A stretch of DNA of 64,000 bases from Pedobacter sp. MC2016-24 (GTDB taxonomy: Bacteria; Bacteroidota; Bacteroidia; Sphingobacteriales; Sphingobacteriaceae): contig NZ_JADFBX010000001.1 of assembly GCF_015223055.1 (NCBI RefSeq), positions 1-64,000 on the forward strand, written 5' to 3'. Under the pieces are notes generated by a model that saw only the letters and a list, made by a program, of their open reading frames with translations, was not told where the DNA came from and searched no databases. Below are positions 58,029-64,000 of this stretch, piece after piece (positions within the stretch are counted from its first letter, which is position 1; the number at the start of each line of letters is the position of its first letter). The translations under genes were made by a program, and so were the position numbers.

Positions 58029-58205
58029 TAAATACGCCAGTCCTTTTGGTGTTAATGAAGCTGAATGCTGCACCCGGTCTCTTTTTATGGTGATTAAACC
58101 CATGCGCTCCAGTTCCTCGTATTCTTCTTCTCTCCCGCCTAATATCGCTGAACTTACCTGTTGGTCAATAATTTCCAATAATTCTAGAATAGCTTCCTTT
58201 TCCAT
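58020..58205 (-). CDS. Small winged-helix-like protein
   Basis: 61 aa. MEKEAILELLEIIDQQVSSAI then LERMGLITIKRDRVQHSASLTPKGLAYLSE; the LTPKGLAYL wing-type ending resembles winged-helix DNA-binding proteins (PadR/MarR-like halves), but it is shorter than any family I know well. An 11-bp perfect inverted repeat lies 2 bp upstream of the ATG and may be its operator. Function unknown. Confidence 0.6.
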   Translation of the reverse strand: MEKEAILELLEIIDQQVSSAILGGREEEYEELERMGLITIKRDRVQHSASLTPKGLAYLSE

Positions 58206-58207
58206 GA

Positions 58208-58238
58208 TTTAAGTATATTAGTTAAACATATACTTAAA
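58208..58238. promoter_or_regulatory. Perfect 11-bp inverted repeat upstream of the small winged-helix gene
   Basis: TTTAAGTATAT (58208-58218) and ATATACTTAAA (58228-58238) with a 9-bp spacer lie in the 44-bp gap between the DUF4833 and 61-aa genes. A mark for dimeric repressor binding or an mRNA hairpin covering the 61-aa start. Confidence 0.55.
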
Positions 58239-58249
58239 GATAGTAAAAA

Positions 58250-58828
58250 TTAAACTTTGATGCGTTCAGAAATCGCTGTTTTATTTGCCGTGTTTATGCC
58301 TCTGAGTTCCACATATTTTACATTTGGAATCCAGAACGACCCACCTTCAATTCTCAGAAATATCCGGTCTAATTGTATTTTCTTCTTGTTTACTGTTACG
58401 TAGACATGATATTTATTATCCTCTGCTGATTTGCTGAGATACAAAGGGAATTTTTTATAGGAAACAAAACGTAGTTCGTACTGGTCATTGCCCAGGTCTT
58501 TTGTTTCGATGCCGTAAGCAAATTTACGCTGAATATAACTCAGGTCTTTCTTTTCATTTCCTTCGTCATATCGAATCCAATATACATTAACCGGCTTCTT
58601 TTTATCTACAGTACCATCCTCATTCGTATTTAGTTCACATATGATGGTATTGATGTTTGGATCACGTTGTACATAAAAAAGTTGGTTGGCAATTCCTTTA
58701 GGCGTTGGAAACTTTAAGGGAGATGGATCATTGTTGTCTGTTGTTTGTGCAGAAGCGCTTATACCGAAAAGCATCAGCATAAATGCTGCAATATAAAACA
58801 ACGAAGGATACCGTTTAAAAACTTTCAT
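58250..58828 (-). CDS. DUF4833 domain protein, exported
   Basis: 192 aa with a signal peptide (about residues 1-27, ending SASAQT). The body matches DUF4833: FPTPKGIANQLFYVQRDPNINTIICELN, then PVNVYWIRYDEGNEKKDLSYIQRKFAYG. No known activity. The gene probably has its own promoter (TAAATTTG at 58857-58864). It is followed by the 61-aa gene after a 44-bp gap containing an inverted repeat, perhaps one transcription unit. Confidence 0.85.
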   Translation of the reverse strand: MKVFKRYPSLFYIAAFMLMLFGISASAQTTDNNDPSPLKFPTPKGIANQLFYVQRDPNINTIICELNTNEDGTVDKKKPVNVYWIRYDEGNEKKDLSYIQRKFAYGIETKDLGNDQYELRFVSYKKFPLYLSKSAEDNKYHVYVTVNKKKIQLDRIFLRIEGGSFWIPNVKYVELRGINTANKTAISERIKV

Positions 58829-59117
58829 TAGAATGAGGTTATCAATTTTGAAGCTACAAATTTAATTCAAATCAGTTATAAACCGGTTAAATATAGTCGC
58901 CCCTGGTTTATTTTACATTATGGAGATACTTCAAATACAGATACTCAGCTATTTATAAATGTACTATTGACAATTGTATGTTAAGGAATTGATAACAAAT
59001 TGTAGTTTTTGGTCGTTTTTTGAGAAAAAAAATAAATTTATTTTTTAATAAAATACTTCGTTTTTAAGCAATAAACCAAGTTTTGTCATGGAAATATTAT
59101 TTTAATGTCATAAAGTG
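58829..59117. other. AT-rich intergenic DNA, no gene
   Basis: About 290 bp of strongly AT-rich sequence with a 20-bp A/T palindrome (59027-59046). Apart from the DUF4833 promoter box at its left edge, nothing coding or structured was recognised. The RNA candidate follows from 59162. Confidence 0.6.
58857..58864 (-). promoter_or_regulatory. Putative -7 box (TAAATTTG) of DUF4833 gene
   Basis: Exact TAnnTTTG match on the minus strand, 28 nt before the start, giving a leader of about 20 nt. Confidence 0.45.
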
Positions 59118-59156
59118 TTATTTTTAATAGTGTATCATGTACACTATTAAAAATAA
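59118..59156. repeat. Perfect 17-bp inverted repeat (operator- or hairpin-like)
   Basis: TTATTTTTAATAGTGTA (59118-59134) and TACACTATTAAAAATAA (59140-59156) flank a 5-bp centre (TCATG). It sits 5 bp before the TATATTTG box at 59162, covering the position where a -33 element should be. That places it well for a dimeric repressor. It is the longest perfect inverted repeat seen in the window. Confidence 0.8.
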
Positions 59157-59161
59157 GTATG

Positions 59162-59169
59162 TATATTTG
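59162..59169 (+). promoter_or_regulatory. Putative -7 box (TATATTTG) of small RNA candidate
   Basis: Exact TAnnTTTG match next to the 17-bp inverted repeat. No plus-strand gene follows before 61180. A second identical box lies at 59262-59269 within the candidate transcript. Confidence 0.45.
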
Positions 59170-59175
59170 TACTAC

Positions 59176-59313
59176 AATAACAAAGACAACATGTTCTAAG
59201 CAGTCTTAAAATTCAATTAAAGACTGTGCAGAAATAAAGAGAAAACCCGTTCATACAGGTTTATATTTGGTTAGAATAGGGATGTGCGTGGATGCGACAA
59301 CCCTTTCTTTTTT
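59176..59313 (+). ncRNA. Candidate small RNA, about 140 nt
   Basis: Non-coding stretch between the -7 box (59162-59169) and a terminator-like hairpin with T-rich tail (AGGG 59278-59281 / CCCT 59301-59304, inner TGT/ACA and CG/CG pairs). Hairpins inside: CAGTCTT/AAGACTG near 59201-59226 and AAACC/GGTTT (59243-59247 with 59258-59262). All ATG frames stop quickly. It opposes the DsbA gene but ends before its stop codon, so cis-antisense action is unlikely; a trans-acting sRNA is the likeliest reading if expressed. Confidence 0.4.
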
Positions 59314-59336
59314 TATAGCCTTTTTTAATTTGTCAG

Positions 59337-59969
59337 TTAGCCCTCGGCAGCTTTGTTTAATGCACCCAGAAAAGTCTCTGGCGACTGTGCTCCGGACACC
59401 GCTAGTTTTTGATCAAAAATAAAAAATGGCACCGCATTGATGCCTAAATCACCTGCAGTTTTTTCATCATACCTCACCTCATCCACAAAATCCTCAGTTT
59501 TCAACATCGTTTGCAAATCCAGACTGTTTAATCCAATTGATTTTCCGATTTCGATCAGCACTTCATGGTCCGCAATGTTTTTACCATCAGTAAAATGCGC
59601 TTTAAATAATTGTTCTTCAGCCTGGTCTCCTGTGCCATGCTGTTTGGCCATTTGGATTAAACGGTGCGCATCAAAAGAATTGGCGATGACAGCGTCATCG
59701 AAATTGAAAGTTAAACCTACTTCTGCTGCGGTTTGAGTAACCTGCTTGTGGGTTTCTATAGCCCATTCTCTACTCCTGCCATAACGTTCTGCCAGGTAGT
59801 CGTATGCACTTTTATCTAAAACGGTCAATGCGTTAGGATCCAACTCAAAGCTGTGCCATTCAATCTCTACATCCTCTTTACCTGGAAACTGTGCTAAAGC
59901 CTGTTCAAATTTTCTTTTGCCAATATAACAAAACGGACATCTTACGTCCGACCAAATATCTACTTTCAT
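59337..59969 (-). CDS. FrnE-like DsbA-family oxidoreductase
   Basis: 210 aa with no signal peptide. Thioredoxin-fold DsbA family: VDIWSDVRCPFCYIGKRKFE at the N-terminus with the CPFC active site (residues 10-13), and GINAVPFFIFDQKLAVSGAQSPETF near the end (cis-Pro). Cytoplasmic members of the FrnE/HCCA-isomerase subgroup act in thiol redox or as isomerases; the substrate is unknown. It overlaps galM by 4 nt and is downstream of it, so the pair is co-transcribed. Confidence 0.92.
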   Translation of the reverse strand: MKVDIWSDVRCPFCYIGKRKFEQALAQFPGKEDVEIEWHSFELDPNALTVLDKSAYDYLAERYGRSREWAIETHKQVTQTAAEVGLTFNFDDAVIANSFDAHRLIQMAKQHGTGDQAEEQLFKAHFTDGKNIADHEVLIEIGKSIGLNSLDLQTMLKTEDFVDEVRYDEKTAGDLGINAVPFFIFDQKLAVSGAQSPETFLGALNKAAEG

Positions 59970-61006
59970 GAATGATGTTCTATTTTATAAATTGTAGTCT
60001 GTTTATAATGCTCGCCAGGTCTGAGTATGGTACTTGGAAAAGCAGGAATATTGATGGCATTTGGATGGTGCTGAGTTTCTACACAGAAACCACCAAATGA
60101 ATGGTAATCTTTGCCTTCTTTGCCCCCTTTTACATCCAGATATTTAGCAGTATAAAAATGAGCAACAGGTTCAGTTGTATAGACAGATAATTTCAATCCG
60201 CTGTTTTCCTCCCTGGTTTCAGAAGCAAGTGTAAATTCTCCGTATTGTTTATCCAATACGTACGATTGATCATAGCCTTCGTTGAGGTCCCAGTCTTTAC
60301 CAATTTCCTTTTCTGCCAAAAAATCATGATGCGTACCCTCAACTGGAATTAATTTCCCTGTAACCACATAATTGTCATCCTGTTCCAGGTAATTGCTCGC
60401 GGGCATCCTATGCTTATGCGCTGCAATAGAACCTCCTTGCGGAGCCAGGTTGAAGTAGCTGTGATGCGTAAGGTTAATTGCGGTAGCCTGGTCTGTTTCT
60501 GCTTTGTAATCCAGGATGAGCTCATTTTCATCAGTTAATTTAAAAGTGAGCTGTACCGTCAGCTTGCCTGGAAAATGCTCTTCCCCATCTTCACTTACAT
60601 ATTGAAGCGTTACGCTTGGGTCTATTGTGGAAAGTACATCCCACATTTTTCTGTCGAAGCCTATGTCGCCGCCATGCAGACAGTCGCCACCCTTTGCTTG
60701 CGACAATTGATAAGTCTGACCATCAATCGTAAACCTGCCATTTTTAACGCGGTTGGCATACCTACCAATCACAGCACCAAAATATGGGTAATTTGTCAGG
60801 TAGCTCTCATTGGTATATTGATCAATATCATCGAAACCCAATACAATGTCTTGTTTTTCGCCTTGTTTATTGGTTACAATAAACTTGTTGATGATTGCCC
60901 CATAATTATATATCTTAACATAGGTACCCAGTGAATTAGTCAATTCAATTGCAAGTACTTCTTTTCCGTCTATTAGTTTGCCTGTTCTGATCAGCTTTGT
61001 TTTCAT
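59966..61006 (-). CDS. galM: Aldose 1-epimerase
   Basis: About 346 aa from ATG at 61006. A TTG 10 codons upstream also keeps the frame but is weak. Motifs: NYGAIINKFIV, VIGRYANRVKNGRF (about 90-103), LHGGDIGFDRKMWDV (about 120), the catalytic His region NLTHHSYFNLAP (about 190), and the Glu near the C-terminus in FCVETQHHPNAIN. Interconverts alpha- and beta-galactose (or glucose) for the Leloir pathway; galK is the next gene in the opposite direction (divergent). A FrnE-like gene follows. Confidence 0.94.
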   Translation of the reverse strand: MKTKLIRTGKLIDGKEVLAIELTNSLGTYVKIYNYGAIINKFIVTNKQGEKQDIVLGFDDIDQYTNESYLTNYPYFGAVIGRYANRVKNGRFTIDGQTYQLSQAKGGDCLHGGDIGFDRKMWDVLSTIDPSVTLQYVSEDGEEHFPGKLTVQLTFKLTDENELILDYKAETDQATAINLTHHSYFNLAPQGGSIAAHKHRMPASNYLEQDDNYVVTGKLIPVEGTHHDFLAEKEIGKDWDLNEGYDQSYVLDKQYGEFTLASETREENSGLKLSVYTTEPVAHFYTAKYLDVKGGKEGKDYHSFGGFCVETQHHPNAINIPAFPSTILRPGEHYKQTTIYKIEHHS

Positions 61007-61179
61007 CGAATGGTGGTTATATTTTAAGGTTGACAACGAAGATTATTTATTATCTGTTTTTTTGACGCGTAATAAAGTCATGATCGTTCATAAATTGTAT
61101 ATTAGGAGCGTTATTTTTAATATTAAACAATACTATCAATACTTTCCTTAAGACAACAAACATAATTGAAAATTTTACA

Positions 61180-62331
61180 ATGAAAGCGGAATTAACAAAC
61201 GAATTTTTCAACAAATATGGGCAACAGCCAACACATCATTATTTTACACCTGGTCGGGTAAACCTGATTGGAGAGCATATAGATTACAATGGCGGATTGG
61301 TGATGCCATGTGCGGTAACTATGGGGACCTGGCTGGCTTTGGCGCCAAACAACGAAAATGTAATCCGTTTCAAAAGTCTGAATTTTGAGGAAGAAGCTGC
61401 CATTGAACTGAAAGATAGCTATATCAAAGAGGGAAAGGAATGGTACAACTACCCTCTGGGTATTTTTAATGAAATTCTGAAAGACCATAAGATCCCTACT
61501 GGCCTGGACTTGATTTTTCATGGCAATATCCCGATTGGTTCAGGTCTCTCCTCTTCTGCGTCTATCGAGGTTGTCATGGCCTATGCGCTGAATGATTATT
61601 TTAACCTGGGTTACGATAGATTGCAGCTTGTATTGATGGCGAAAAGGGTTGAAAATGATTTCATTGGATTGAACTCTGGTATTATGGACCAATTTGCAGT
61701 TGCTTTTGGTGAAAGTCATAAAGCTTTGGTACTGGATTGCGATACCTTGAAATACAAAGCGGTAGACTGTAATCTGGGCGACTATAACCTGGCCATCATC
61801 AATACGAATAAGCCACGCAAACTGGCAGAATCAAAATACAACGAACGTGTAGCAGAATGCCAGACAGCTTTACAACAACTGAATCAGGAAATTAAGTTGC
61901 ATGCTTTGTGTGAGCTGACCGCCGAGAAATTTGCTTTGCACAGTCATCTGATTACAGATCCAACGGTGTTGAAAAGAGCTACGCATGTTGTTAAAGAAAA
62001 TGACCGTGTAAACCTGGCTGCAAAAGCACTAAACAACGGTGATCTGGAAGAATTTGGACGCTTGATGTATGCTTCGCATCAATCTTTAAGGGATTTATAT
62101 GAAGTTAGCGGTGCTGAGTTAGATGCGGTAGTAGACTTTTGTTCCGACTATGAACATGTTATTGGTGCACGCATGACCGGTGCTGGATTTGGTGGTTGTG
62201 CTATCGCCTTATTGAAAAAAGGAAAAGAAGAAGATTTTGCCAAGCAGCTTACTGATTTTTACGTAGCGCGTATTGGCTATCCGGCAGCCATCTATATCAG
62301 TGAAATTGGCAATGGTGCTTCGGCAATTTAA
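61180..62331 (+). CDS. galK: Galactokinase
   Basis: 383 aa. GHMP kinase: GRVNLIGEHIDYNGGLVMP (galactokinase signature, residues 26-44), the ATP-binding PIGSGLSSSAS (about 116-126), and MTGAGFGGCAIALL near the C-terminus. Phosphorylates galactose at C1, next to galM (divergent, 170 bp between the starts). galT and galE are not in this window. No obvious operator or -7 box was found in the galM-galK gap. The spoU-type gene follows after 15 nt. Confidence 0.97.
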   Translation: MKAELTNEFFNKYGQQPTHHYFTPGRVNLIGEHIDYNGGLVMPCAVTMGTWLALAPNNENVIRFKSLNFEEEAAIELKDSYIKEGKEWYNYPLGIFNEILKDHKIPTGLDLIFHGNIPIGSGLSSSASIEVVMAYALNDYFNLGYDRLQLVLMAKRVENDFIGLNSGIMDQFAVAFGESHKALVLDCDTLKYKAVDCNLGDYNLAIINTNKPRKLAESKYNERVAECQTALQQLNQEIKLHALCELTAEKFALHSHLITDPTVLKRATHVVKENDRVNLAAKALNNGDLEEFGRLMYASHQSLRDLYEVSGAELDAVVDFCSDYEHVIGARMTGAGFGGCAIALLKKGKEEDFAKQLTDFYVARIGYPAAIYISEIGNGASAI

Positions 62332-62334
62332 TTT

Positions 62335-62342
62335 TACTTTTG
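62335..62342 (+). promoter_or_regulatory. Putative -7 box (TACTTTTG) 4 nt before the SpoU gene
   Basis: Exact TAnnTTTG match just after the galK stop; the ATG at 62347 follows after 4 nt, implying a leaderless transcript, besides any read-through from galK. Confidence 0.5.
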
Positions 62343-62346
62343 CAGC

Positions 62347-62877
62347 ATGCAGAAATTAAAATTAGATGAGCTTAACCGTGTCAGTATAGCCGAATTTAAA
62401 GAATCAGAAAAGCTACCTGTCGTAGTTGTGTTGGATAACGTGCGTAGCATGCACAACATTGGCTCTATTTTCAGAACTGCCGATGGTTTTGCTATTGAAC
62501 AGATTTGCTTATGTGGCATTACCGCTCAACCTCCCCACCGGGAAATTGAGAAAACTGCGTTAGGTGCTACACAGTCGGTTGATTGGCAACACTTCCCGAC
62601 CACGCTGGACGCCGTAGCAAGTTTAAGAACTGCAGGTTACGAGATTATAGCCATTGAACAGGCATCGGGTAGCACCATGTTAAATACTTACCAACCTGCT
62701 GCGGGTAAAAAGTTTGCTTTAATTTTTGGTAATGAAGTAAACGGCGTTGATGAGGCGGTAATGGCAAAAATTGACAAATGTATTGAAATTCCACAGTTCG
62801 GAACCAAGCATTCGTTCAACATCACCATATCAGCTGGAATTGTACTTTGGGATTTCTTTGCTAAATTGAGGTTGTAA
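62347..62877 (+). CDS. SpoU/TrmH-family RNA methyltransferase
   Basis: 176 aa. SPOUT motifs: VVVLDNVRSMHNIGSIFRTADGF (about 27-48; the NxGSIFRTA motif 1), LIFGNEVNGVDEAVMAKIDKCIEIPQFG (about 121-147; GNE motif 2), and KHSFNITISAGIVLWDF (motif 3, S-L-NV(S)-like). It probably 2'-O-methylates a ribose in tRNA or rRNA; the target cannot be assigned. The next gene starts 11 nt later. Confidence 0.92.
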   Translation: MQKLKLDELNRVSIAEFKESEKLPVVVVLDNVRSMHNIGSIFRTADGFAIEQICLCGITAQPPHREIEKTALGATQSVDWQHFPTTLDAVASLRTAGYEIIAIEQASGSTMLNTYQPAAGKKFALIFGNEVNGVDEAVMAKIDKCIEIPQFGTKHSFNITISAGIVLWDFFAKLRL

Positions 62878-62888
62878 AACACATTGAT

Positions 62889-63542
62889 ATGGAAAATGGC
62901 CTGTTAAAAAAAATGTATTTTAAACCTGGATTCAAAATTTTGGTTGTAAAAGGACCTGCAGATATTTCTACAATTTTAGGAGATGTTTCGGCCATCTCCA
63001 TTTTGCAGGATGAGTTGGACCTTTGCCAGGGATTTTTGGCTTTTGTTAAAAATAGTACGGAATTGTTACAGGTGCTTCAACAATATGGATCTGTATTCAA
63101 AGATCAGGTTGTCTGGATTGCTTATCCGAAAAAGACATCGGGCATTGCTACAGACCTTAAAATGGAGAAGTGGAAAGAATTGGAAGATTATGAATTAAGT
63201 CCATGTGGTTCTGCTTCTATCGATGATACCTGGACTGGCATTAGAATAAAACCCATTGATCAGGTTAAAGCTTCCGGAGTTGGAAATGCCCAGATTAAAA
63301 CCAATGACTTTGCAGAGTTTATCGATGTAGCGCGTAAGAAAGTGACTGTACCACCAGATCTGGCGCTTCTATTTTTGCAATACCCGCAGGCTGCTGCTTT
63401 TTTTCAAGGCCTGGCCTATTCCCATCAAAAAGAATATGTGTTATGGATTCTTACCGCAAAACAAGAAAAAACACGTACCAGCAGATTGCTCAAGACTATT
63501 GAATTGTTGCAGGTCAGTAAGAAAAATCCAACTGATAAATAA
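62889..63542 (+). CDS. DUF3052-like / YdeI-type protein
   Basis: 217 aa. N-terminal part with VWIAYPKKTSGIATDLKMEKW (DUF3052-like). The C-terminal half has the YdeI/OmpD-associated pattern PPDLALLFLQYPQAAAFFQGLAYSHQKEYVLWILTAKQEKTRTSRLLKTIELL (about 155-207). These domains are often combined in Bacteroidota proteins of unknown function. No signal or membrane helix. It is co-oriented with the SpoU gene (11-nt gap) and followed by a perfect palindrome. Confidence 0.82.
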   Translation: MENGLLKKMYFKPGFKILVVKGPADISTILGDVSAISILQDELDLCQGFLAFVKNSTELLQVLQQYGSVFKDQVVWIAYPKKTSGIATDLKMEKWKELEDYELSPCGSASIDDTWTGIRIKPIDQVKASGVGNAQIKTNDFAEFIDVARKKVTVPPDLALLFLQYPQAAAFFQGLAYSHQKEYVLWILTAKQEKTRTSRLLKTIELLQVSKKNPTDK

Positions 63543-63548
63543 AAAAGA

Positions 63549-63574
63549 AAGCCCTGACAAATTTGTCAGGGCTT
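63549..63574. terminator. Perfect 26-bp palindrome, terminator between convergent genes
   Basis: AAGCCCTGACAAA and TTTGTCAGGGCTT meet directly (13 + 13 bp). The plus strand has A-rich sequence before and TCTTC after, so it can end transcripts both from the YdeI-type gene (+) and from gltD (-). It resembles the hairpin at 1-27 in its TGACAAA/TTTGTCA core. Confidence 0.8.
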
Positions 63575-63599
63575 CTTCAATACATATACAAACTAGAAA

Positions 63600-64000
63600 C
63601 TAAGCGTATGGAATACCATCTTTAGATGGTAAACTACTGTGACCCATTAAATACTGGTCAACTTTACGCGCAGCCTCACGACCTTCAGATATCGCCCAAA
63701 CTACCAGCGACTGCCCGCGGCGCATATCACCGGCGGCAAATATTTTGGCAATGTTGGTTTGGTATTTACCTTCTTCAGCTTTTACATTCCCTCTGTTATC
63801 CAATTCAACACCCAATTTTTCAATTAATCCTTCTTTTTGAGGATGTAAGAAACCCATAGCCAGCAATACCAATTGACAAGGCAATTCTCTTTCTGTTTCT
63901 TTTTTCTCTTTAAAATTTAATGGTCTGCCTGTAGCATCGATTTCCCATTCCACATCAACTACGCGTAAAGCTTTCAGGTTTCCGTTCTCGTCCTTGATGA
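63600..64000 (-). CDS. gltD: Glutamate synthase small subunit, C-terminal part (cut by window end)
   Basis: The frame stays open to the window edge at 64000; the visible part is 133 codons. Sequence features match GltD: LVLLAMGFLHPQKEGLIEKLGVELDNRGNVKAEEGKYQTNIAKIFAAGDMRRGQSLVVWAISEGREAARKVDQYLMG, with the NAD(P)-binding and FAD-contact AAGDMRRGQSLV. It passes electrons from NADPH to the large subunit in glutamate synthesis. The N-terminal half (with iron-sulfur and FAD motifs) lies outside. Confidence 0.93.
   Translation of the reverse strand, partial: IKDENGNLKALRVVDVEWEIDATGRPLNFKEKKETERELPCQLVLLAMGFLHPQKEGLIEKLGVELDNRGNVKAEEGKYQTNIAKIFAAGDMRRGQSLVVWAISEGREAARKVDQYLMGHSSLPSKDGIPYA

Noticed and set aside
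59027..59046. A/T palindrome as functional element
   Set aside because: Simple A and T runs in low-complexity DNA; symmetric by composition.

Overview
The window looks like a chromosomal segment of a Bacteroidota organism, most likely Sphingobacteriaceae and Pedobacter-like. The evidence is moderate GC with AT-rich intergenic DNA, few obvious Shine-Dalgarno sequences, many TAnnTTTG -7 promoter boxes, a serine palmitoyltransferase (sphingolipid) locus, a GH92 mannosidase, Tat- and Sec-exported DUF1080/DUF6807/Gfo-Idh-MocA proteins, and Bacteroidota-type small lipoproteins and TPR proteins. Genus and species are inference. No tRNA, rRNA, CRISPR array, transposase or phage gene was found; the region reads as core genome.

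Layout. 1-3.8 kb: an exported sugar-processing operon on the minus strand (DUF6807/PmoA-like, tandem DUF1080, Tat-exported Gfo/Idh/MocA oxidoreductase). 4-6.6 kb: LD-carboxypeptidase, xseA and xseB, overlapping. 6.6-9 kb: an SPFH-SHOCT protein with a zinc-ribbon membrane protein. 9-12.4 kb: a three-gene ceramide-synthesis operon (serine palmitoyltransferase, GNAT-like acyltransferase, NAD-dependent epimerase/reductase). 12.9-14.1 kb: an RRM RNA-binding protein and a lysoplasmalogenase. 14.1-22.1 kb: pbpC with a thioester alpha-2-macroglobulin. 22.3-26.8 kb: a lipoprotein NUC1 nuclease, a hypothetical protein and topA. 26.9-27.2 kb: a non-coding block with strong RNA-structure signals. 27.3-30.7 kb: glutathione peroxidase, a 5'-nucleotidase split over two overlapping genes, and mnmA. 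31.1-33.7 kb: a GH92 mannosidase and a small membrane protein. 33.8-38.2 kb: the ribD-eamA-yigZ-nucleoside phosphorylase operon, divergent from prmC. 38.2-41.4 kb: xerD, aroQ, a GT2 glycosyltransferase and a lipid-A-type acyltransferase. 41.5-44.6 kb: WbqC-like protein, corA, mgtE. 44.6-52.4 kb: Ohr/OsmC, FUSC transporter, two paralogous TPR proteins, gyrA. 52.5-58.8 kb: hemF, small lipoprotein, hypothetical protein, DUF4442, AlbA_2 protein, MATE pump, TauE exporter with a hairpin-rich leader, a 61-aa winged-helix-like protein, DUF4833. 59-64 kb: a candidate small RNA, FrnE-type DsbA, galM, galK, SpoU methyltransferase, a YdeI-type protein and the C-terminal part of gltD, cut by the window end.

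Most notable observations. There are two apparently unannotated non-coding RNA candidates (about 26933-27214 and 59176-59313), each led by a TAnnTTTG box. Seven genes have a TAnnTTTG box only 4-8 nt before the start codon, suggesting leaderless mRNAs; one of these is a perfectly symmetric divergent promoter between ribD and prmC. The TauE gene has five successive hairpins upstream. GyrA carries Ala and Phe at the two classical quinolone-resistance positions. These are readings of the sequence by eye; no search or folding program was run.
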